Below, in pieces: positions 32,759 through 36,219 of a stretch of DNA of 36,219 nt; the first letter of the stretch is position 1; the number at the start of each line of letters is the position of its first letter. The notes under the pieces were generated by a model. The model had not been told where the DNA came from, ran no database searches, and saw only the letters and a program-made list of their open reading frames with translations. Source of the stretch: Fimimonas sp963619835 (lineage in GTDB: Bacteria; Bacillota; Clostridia; Christensenellales; CAG-314). The position numbers and the translations under genes are program-made. Location: assembly GCA_963619835.1 (NCBI GenBank), contig CAVEYD010000012.1, positions 1-36,219 on the forward strand, written 5' to 3'.

Positions 32759-33160
32759 TTACAATTTGAGTGCCTTTTGAATCTCGGCAAAATTCATGTC
32801 GTTTTTATCTTTGAACGGCCACGAATCGATTCCGTCGTTTTGCTTGCGGGGAATAACGTGAAAATGCAAATGGAAAACAGATTGTTGAGCCGAACTTCCG
32901 CTTGCGTTTAAAATGTTGACTCCGTCAAAACCGCAATCGTCCACATAGTGCTTGGCAATTTTTTGTGCTGCCAAAATAACTTTTGAAAGATATTGGGGAT
33001 CGCAATCCAAAACGTTTGTGCAATGCTTTTTGGGAACGACAAGCGTGTGTCCGTAAACGTCTCCGGCATTGTCTAAAAAGGCATATACGTATTGATCTTC
33101 GTAGATTTTGTATGAAGGAATTTCACCATCGATAATTTTACAAAAAATACAATCGTTCAT
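32759..33160 (-). CDS. HIT family (Hint-like) nucleotide-binding protein
   Basis: This is a 133-residue histidine triad protein of the Hint branch, which typically hydrolyses AMP-X compounds such as adenosine phosphoramidates. The catalytic motif H97-L-H99-F-H101 (HLHFHVIPR) is intact, as is GHTLVVPKKH in the first half. Zinc-type cysteines C4 and C7 lie in DCIFCKI. Its ATG overlaps the TGA of mtaB by four bases (ATGA), so it is the last gene of a tightly coupled operon. Confidence 0.95.
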   Translation of the reverse strand: MNDCIFCKIIDGEIPSYKIYEDQYVYAFLDNAGDVYGHTLVVPKKHCTNVLDCDPQYLSKVILAAQKIAKHYVDDCGFDGVNILNASGSSAQQSVFHLHFHVIPRKQNDGIDSWPFKDKNDMNFAEIQKALKL

Positions 33161-34392
33161 AATAACTCTCCTTTTGCGCCGTCAAGATACGGCTCGATTA
33201 TTTTTACTTTTACGACTTGCCCTGCTTGTACGTTGCCACTGAAGTATACTCTTAAGTACTGACGTGTGTAACCATCCCAATAGCCGTCTGTTTTTTGTTC
33301 GCATAACACTTCTTGAGTTGTTCCGACAAACTTGTTGGCAAAATTGTTTTTAAGTTGCAACTTGACCTGTCCGAGTGCCGCCGCACGTTTCTTTTTTGTT
33401 TCGGCATCGACATCCGTCCAGTTGTAAGCAACTGTCCCTTCGCGCGGAGAATAAGGGAAAACGTGGATATCGGCAAACTGAACTTTTTTTGCAAAGTTGA
33501 CCGTTTGATTGAACTCGTCGTCCGTTTCACCGCAAAAACCGACAATGATATCGGTTGTTATTGCCGCATCGGGAAAGACTTTGCGAATTTTGTTTACCGC
33601 TTCAAAGTACTGCTCGGTTGTGTACTTGCGATTCATCCTGGAAAGTACACTGTCGCAACCACTTTGCAACGACAAGTGAAAATGTGGGCAAAAATTACAT
33701 TTTGACAAACTTTTTAGCAACGTGTCCGAGATGACTCGCGCTTCTAAACTTCCGAAACGCAAACGTGTAGGAACATCGGCAAGCGCATCAAATAGCTGTG
33801 AAAGTGTTTGATTGTTGTCGTTGCCGAATTGCGAAATATCGATACCTATAAGCACTGTTTCGGGGGCATTTGCCTGCTTGACTTCGCTGACGATATCGTC
33901 TATTTTTCTGCTACGACTGCGACCGCGCAAGTAAGGAACAATACAATATGAACAAAAATTGTTGCAACCGTCCTGAATTTTTACAAAAGCTCTTGTGTGT
34001 TCCTGCGTGGCAAAATTTGTTTCGGCATAAACCGACGGAATTTGTTCGACGTCCACTCCGCTGTTTAAAATTTCCGACACAACTTTGGTTTTGTCGGCAA
34101 CACCTTTAATTAAAGTTACGTTGGAAATATCGACAAATTGCGCTGAATTTTTTTCCGAAGCACAACCGACAATAATTACTCGGCAATTTGGATTGAGCCT
34201 TCTGGCACGTGCGACAAGTTGCCTAGATTTTTTTTCTGCCTCGGCCGTTATGGCACAAGTGTTAAGCACAAAAATATCTGCCTTTTTAAGCCCTAAAAAC
34301 GCATTGTACCCGACTTTGTTGAGCTCCGCAACTATCTGTCCGCTTTCGTACAAGTTTGTTTTACAACCCAAGGTAAACACCGAAACTGTCAT
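33157..34392 (-). CDS. mtaB: tRNA (t6A37)-C2 methylthiotransferase MtaB
   Basis: This 411-residue radical SAM enzyme adds a methylthio group to t6A at position 37 of ANN-decoding tRNAs, giving ms2t6A. The UPF0004 domain holds cluster ligands C10 (TLGCKTNLYESGQ), C46 and C77. The radical SAM motif is C143-x3-C147-x2-C150 (CNNFCSYC), followed by LRGRSRSR. The C-terminal TRAM-like region starts around residue 350. LGCKTNLYES rather than a MiaB-type start marks the MtaB branch. Both ends overlap neighbours by ATGA (prmA upstream, HIT downstream). In many Firmicutes rsmE lies between prmA and mtaB; here it is absent. Confidence 0.95.
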   Translation of the reverse strand: MTVSVFTLGCKTNLYESGQIVAELNKVGYNAFLGLKKADIFVLNTCAITAEAEKKSRQLVARARRLNPNCRVIIVGCASEKNSAQFVDISNVTLIKGVADKTKVVSEILNSGVDVEQIPSVYAETNFATQEHTRAFVKIQDGCNNFCSYCIVPYLRGRSRSRKIDDIVSEVKQANAPETVLIGIDISQFGNDNNQTLSQLFDALADVPTRLRFGSLEARVISDTLLKSLSKCNFCPHFHLSLQSGCDSVLSRMNRKYTTEQYFEAVNKIRKVFPDAAITTDIIVGFCGETDDEFNQTVNFAKKVQFADIHVFPYSPREGTVAYNWTDVDAETKKKRAAALGQVKLQLKNNFANKFVGTTQEVLCEQKTDGYWDGYTRQYLRVYFSGNVQAGQVVKVKIIEPYLDGAKGELL

Positions 34393-35300
34393 TGGGCAAT
34401 CTCCTTGGTAACGAATTTAACTGCACGCCATTCGCCTTTTTGCAAAACGTCGATTTTTTCAAACGTCTGTCCGAAAAGTTGTAAAATGCCGTCAAGTTTT
34501 GTGTCTAAAATTCCGCTTAGTACCACAATTGTTCCGCTGTGCACGACTTTTGCTATGTCGGCATAAAGTCCTACCAAAATATCTGCCGTTAAGTTGGCAA
34601 ACACAACGTCAAAAGTACCGTTTACCTTTTCGGTTAAGTTGCCTTGCAAAATATTGCAACTGTTTTGAACGTTGTTTATTTGTGCGTTGTGTACGGCAAC
34701 GTCAACCGCCTGCCGGTCGATATCTACTAAGCAAGCATGTTTTGCGCCGAGTAACAAGGCGGAAAGTCCTAAAATTCCGCTACCGCAACCAACGTCAAGC
34801 ACTGTTTTTTCGCTTAAATTTAAGTTTTCGGCAAATTGTAAGCACATGGATGTTGTTTCGTGCTGACCGGTGCCAAAAGCAATACCCGTATCTAAAAGCA
34901 ACACTTTTTTGTCGGTGGAAACATTTTGCCATTCGGGACAAATTACTATTTTTTCCGTTTCGATGGGCTTGAAAGTTTCTTTCCACTTGGCAACCCAACT
35001 GTCGCCTTCGACTTGACCGACACTTATTGTTAAACTGCCGGCATCCGTTAGACAAGAAAGATTTTGTTTTAGCGATTGAATTACACTTTCGGTTTCGTCA
35101 AGATTGCAATAACCTTTTACAAGCACTTCTTTATCGTACGGCTTTTCGGCAATGTCGTCTTTGTAATCCCAACTGGGATTGTCGTACAAGTCGTGAATAT
35201 CGTAGATGCTTACACCGTCCATGCAAACTTCTTGCAAAAAATAAGCGACGATTTCCGCCGCTTGAGATGTTGTTTTTACCGTTATCTCACTGTAAAGCAT
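34389..35300 (-). CDS. prmA: Ribosomal protein L11 methyltransferase PrmA
   Basis: This is a 303-residue SAM-dependent methyltransferase that trimethylates ribosomal protein L11. The PrmA motif DTGIAFGTGQHETT precedes the SAM-binding loop LDVGCGSGILGL, and VVFANLTADIL is the substrate-side motif. The N-terminal L11-recognition domain occupies about 1-125. The ATG has AGGG upstream and follows the PadR stop (TAG) by 9 nt. Its TGA stop overlaps the mtaB start. Confidence 0.96.
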   Translation of the reverse strand: MLYSEITVKTTSQAAEIVAYFLQEVCMDGVSIYDIHDLYDNPSWDYKDDIAEKPYDKEVLVKGYCNLDETESVIQSLKQNLSCLTDAGSLTISVGQVEGDSWVAKWKETFKPIETEKIVICPEWQNVSTDKKVLLLDTGIAFGTGQHETTSMCLQFAENLNLSEKTVLDVGCGSGILGLSALLLGAKHACLVDIDRQAVDVAVHNAQINNVQNSCNILQGNLTEKVNGTFDVVFANLTADILVGLYADIAKVVHSGTIVVLSGILDTKLDGILQLFGQTFEKIDVLQKGEWRAVKFVTKEIAQ

Positions 35301-35309
35301 AGCTGTACC

Positions 35310-35633
35310 CTACTTTATAAGAATATCTATGAGGCGCTTGGCATTTTCCCAATTGCGCTTGTTGAATTCGTAAAGTTGACGGCCTTTTTCGGTAATTGTG
35401 TAGTATTTTCGGGTTGCGCCGACGTTTTCGCCCCAATAACCTTTGATGCAATCCATGTCTTCTAAACGATGGTATGCAGAATATAGACTTTGTTCGTTGG
35501 GAACATAAAGATTGTTTGTTTTTTGAGCAATAAATTTGCGAATTTCGTTACCATACTTGGTACCGTCTTGCAACGCCGACAACACAAACGTGTCGATGTG
35601 ACCACGAAGTAGGTCGCTTGAAATAACTTTCAT
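35310..35633 (-). CDS. PadR family transcriptional regulator
   Basis: This 107-residue PadR-type winged-helix repressor has the N-terminal LLRGHIDTFVLSALQDGTKYGNEI, the recognition-helix region NEQSLYSAYHRLEDMDCIKGYWGENVGATRKYYTITEKG and a short C-terminal helix for dimerisation. It is the first gene of the operon with prmA, mtaB and HIT, and two palindromes lie in its promoter/leader, so autoregulation is likely. PadR genes more often neighbour transporter genes, so this placement is unusual. Confidence 0.93.
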   Translation of the reverse strand: MKVISSDLLRGHIDTFVLSALQDGTKYGNEIRKFIAQKTNNLYVPNEQSLYSAYHRLEDMDCIKGYWGENVGATRKYYTITEKGRQLYEFNKRNWENAKRLIDILIK

Positions 35634-35657
35634 TTTTCTTTTCCTTGCGGTGTAAGT

Positions 35658-35669
35658 TGTAAATTTACA
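35658..35669. promoter_or_regulatory. Perfect 12-bp palindrome in the padR leader
   Basis: TGTAAATTTACA is its own reverse complement. It is flanked by a wider repeat GTGTAA (35650-35655) / TTACAC (35665-35670). It lies in the leader between the start point and the PadR ATG and is a candidate operator. Confidence 0.5.
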
Positions 35670-35701
35670 CAGCTACGCATTAGGTAAAAATTTTTGCGAG
35701 C

Positions 35702-35714
35702 TATGTCTAACATA
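35702..35714. promoter_or_regulatory. Candidate PadR operator next to the -10 element
   Basis: TATGT-CTA-ACATA is a 13-nt inverted repeat of the ATGT/ACAT type used by PadR-family proteins, though with a shorter gap than the usual 8 nt. It covers the predicted start point of the PadR operon. Confidence 0.5.
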
Positions 35715-35715
35715 T

Positions 35716-35744
35716 AGAATAATTGTAAAAGCAAGTTTTGTCAA
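35716..35744 (-). promoter_or_regulatory. Promoter of the padR-prmA-mtaB-HIT operon
   Basis: On the minus strand a perfect TTGACA (35739-35744) and TATTCT (35716-35721) are separated by 17 nt. The leader would be about 75 nt long. Confidence 0.7.
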
Positions 35745-36028
35745 GTAGCAACAAACATATTTGAAAAATAATTTTTTGAGTTTTTTGTTGATGAAAGCTG
35801 AACTACAGAATGTTTTACAAAAAGGGAAAATATTTTTATATGGTTTGAAAACATTTTTTGAACTTTTGACGATTTTGATTTTGTTAGCGACGCAAAAAGC
35901 ATGCTTGGCTTTGAGTTACACTTTTTGTCGTTTCATTTGAGTTTTAAGCAAAAAGCAATTTTTACTTTGACATATTTTTACAGCATGCACCCACAAAACA
36001 TTTATTTGGGCGTATGTTTTTAAAATGC
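35745..36028. other. Spacer between the padR promoter and tRNA-Ser without a supported gene
   Basis: AT-rich sequence. It contains a 49-codon frame (35791-35940, plus strand) with no ribosome binding site, and a bulged inverted repeat built on CGACGCAAAAAG and CTTTTTGTCG (about 35888-35930). Neither is convincing as a gene or terminator. Confidence 0.4.
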
Positions 36029-36057
36029 TTGATTTTCTGCGCAGATTATCGTATAAT
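36029..36057 (+). promoter_or_regulatory. Promoter of tRNA-Ser
   Basis: TTGATT (36029-36034) and a perfect TATAAT (36052-36057) are separated by 17 nt, placing the start about 17 nt before the tRNA 5' end. Confidence 0.75.
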
Positions 36058-36080
36058 AACAAAAGTTGAAAATTTTAGAT

Positions 36081-36172
36081 GGAAGCGTATCGAAGTGGTC
36101 ATAACGGCCCGCACTCGAAATGCGGTTACCGCCTCAAGCGGTACAAGGGTTCGAATCCCTTCGCTTCCGCCA
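36081..36172 (+). tRNA. tRNA-Ser (anticodon CGA)
   Basis: A complete 92-nt class II tRNA. The acceptor stem is GGAAGCG/CGCTTCC with discriminator G and an encoded CCA end. The anticodon stem CCGCA/TGCGG has loop CTCGAAA, giving anticodon CGA (reads UCG). A long variable arm (ACCGC/GCGGT) and the T arm GGGTTCGAATCCC identify serine. Confidence 0.97.
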
Positions 36173-36174
36173 AT

Positions 36175-36215
36175 AAAAACCTAAATCGAACCGTAAAAGT
36201 TTGGTTTAGGTTTTT
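36175..36215 (+). terminator. Terminator after tRNA-Ser
   Basis: A 17-bp stem (36175-36191 with 36199-36215) with two G-U pairs and a 7-nt loop; its 3' arm ends in five T. It follows the CCA end by 2 nt, so the tRNA is a single-gene unit. Confidence 0.88.
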
Positions 36216-36219
36216 GTTT

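Noticed and set aside
35791..35940. A 49-codon frame with a hydrophobic middle, upstream of tRNA-Ser
   Set aside because: There is no ribosome binding site before its ATG, no promoter was found for it, and it contains a bulged inverted repeat; chance is more likely than a small membrane protein. Conservation in relatives would change this.

Overview
The window looks like chromosome from an AT-rich, low-GC Gram-positive anaerobe, most likely a gut Clostridia-type Firmicute. The grounds are AGGAGG-type ribosome binding sites, short Rho-independent terminators, TTGACA/TATAAT promoters, a lipoprotein signal peptide, DUF1846, YhaN/YhaO, a NrdG2-type anaerobic ribonucleotide reductase activase, MtaB and a TTG-started GlpA-like flavoprotein. 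TAA is the commonest stop, but TGA and TAG are also used as stops, so the standard bacterial code applies. I see no prophage, insertion sequence or CRISPR array. The species cannot be named from the sequence alone.

Layout. 1-4 kb: a soluble 1256-residue hybrid histidine kinase with five PAS-like repeats and two receiver domains. 4.1-6.5 kb (minus strand): a metallophosphoesterase followed by a DUF1846 protein. 6.5-9.6 kb (minus): a YhaO/YhaN-type (SbcD/SbcC-like) nuclease-ATPase pair. 9.6-10.8 kb: a spacer full of degenerate tandem repeats, then an AraC-family regulator. 10.9-15.7 kb (minus): an operon of lipoprotein, ABC ATPase and MacB/FtsX-type permease. The lipoprotein has a lipase fold but has lost its nucleophile. 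16-18.9 kb (plus): pyruvate kinase and a recF detached from its usual dnaA/dnaN/gyrB setting. 19-23.7 kb (minus): an MFS transporter, pseudouridine-5'-phosphate glycosidase (psuG), NrdG2 and an M18 aminopeptidase, preceded by a structured small-RNA candidate with its own promoter and terminator.

24-31 kb (minus): a five-gene flavoprotein/kinase cluster, in transcription order a GlpA-like FAD oxidoreductase with an N-terminal BON-like domain and a C-terminal [2Fe-2S] domain, an FAD/NAD disulfide-type oxidoreductase, a Cys-rich DUF1667 protein, an FGGY sugar/polyol kinase and an alkyl-DHAP-synthase-like flavoprotein. These plausibly phosphorylate and oxidise a small polyol or glycerol derivative and pass electrons on through the FAD/NAD subunit; the AGPS-like partner makes the substrate uncertain. 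A MATE exporter is transcribed divergently. 32.7-35.7 kb (minus): an overlapping operon PadR-prmA-mtaB-HIT. The window ends with tRNA-Ser(CGA) and a terminator.

The strongest leads are the small RNA at about 23.6 kb, the pseudo-lipase coupled to an ABC exporter, the BON-GlpA/AGPS-like cluster, and a recurring pattern in which many intergenic spacers carry their own private tandem repeats, often with a period of about 21-25 nt.
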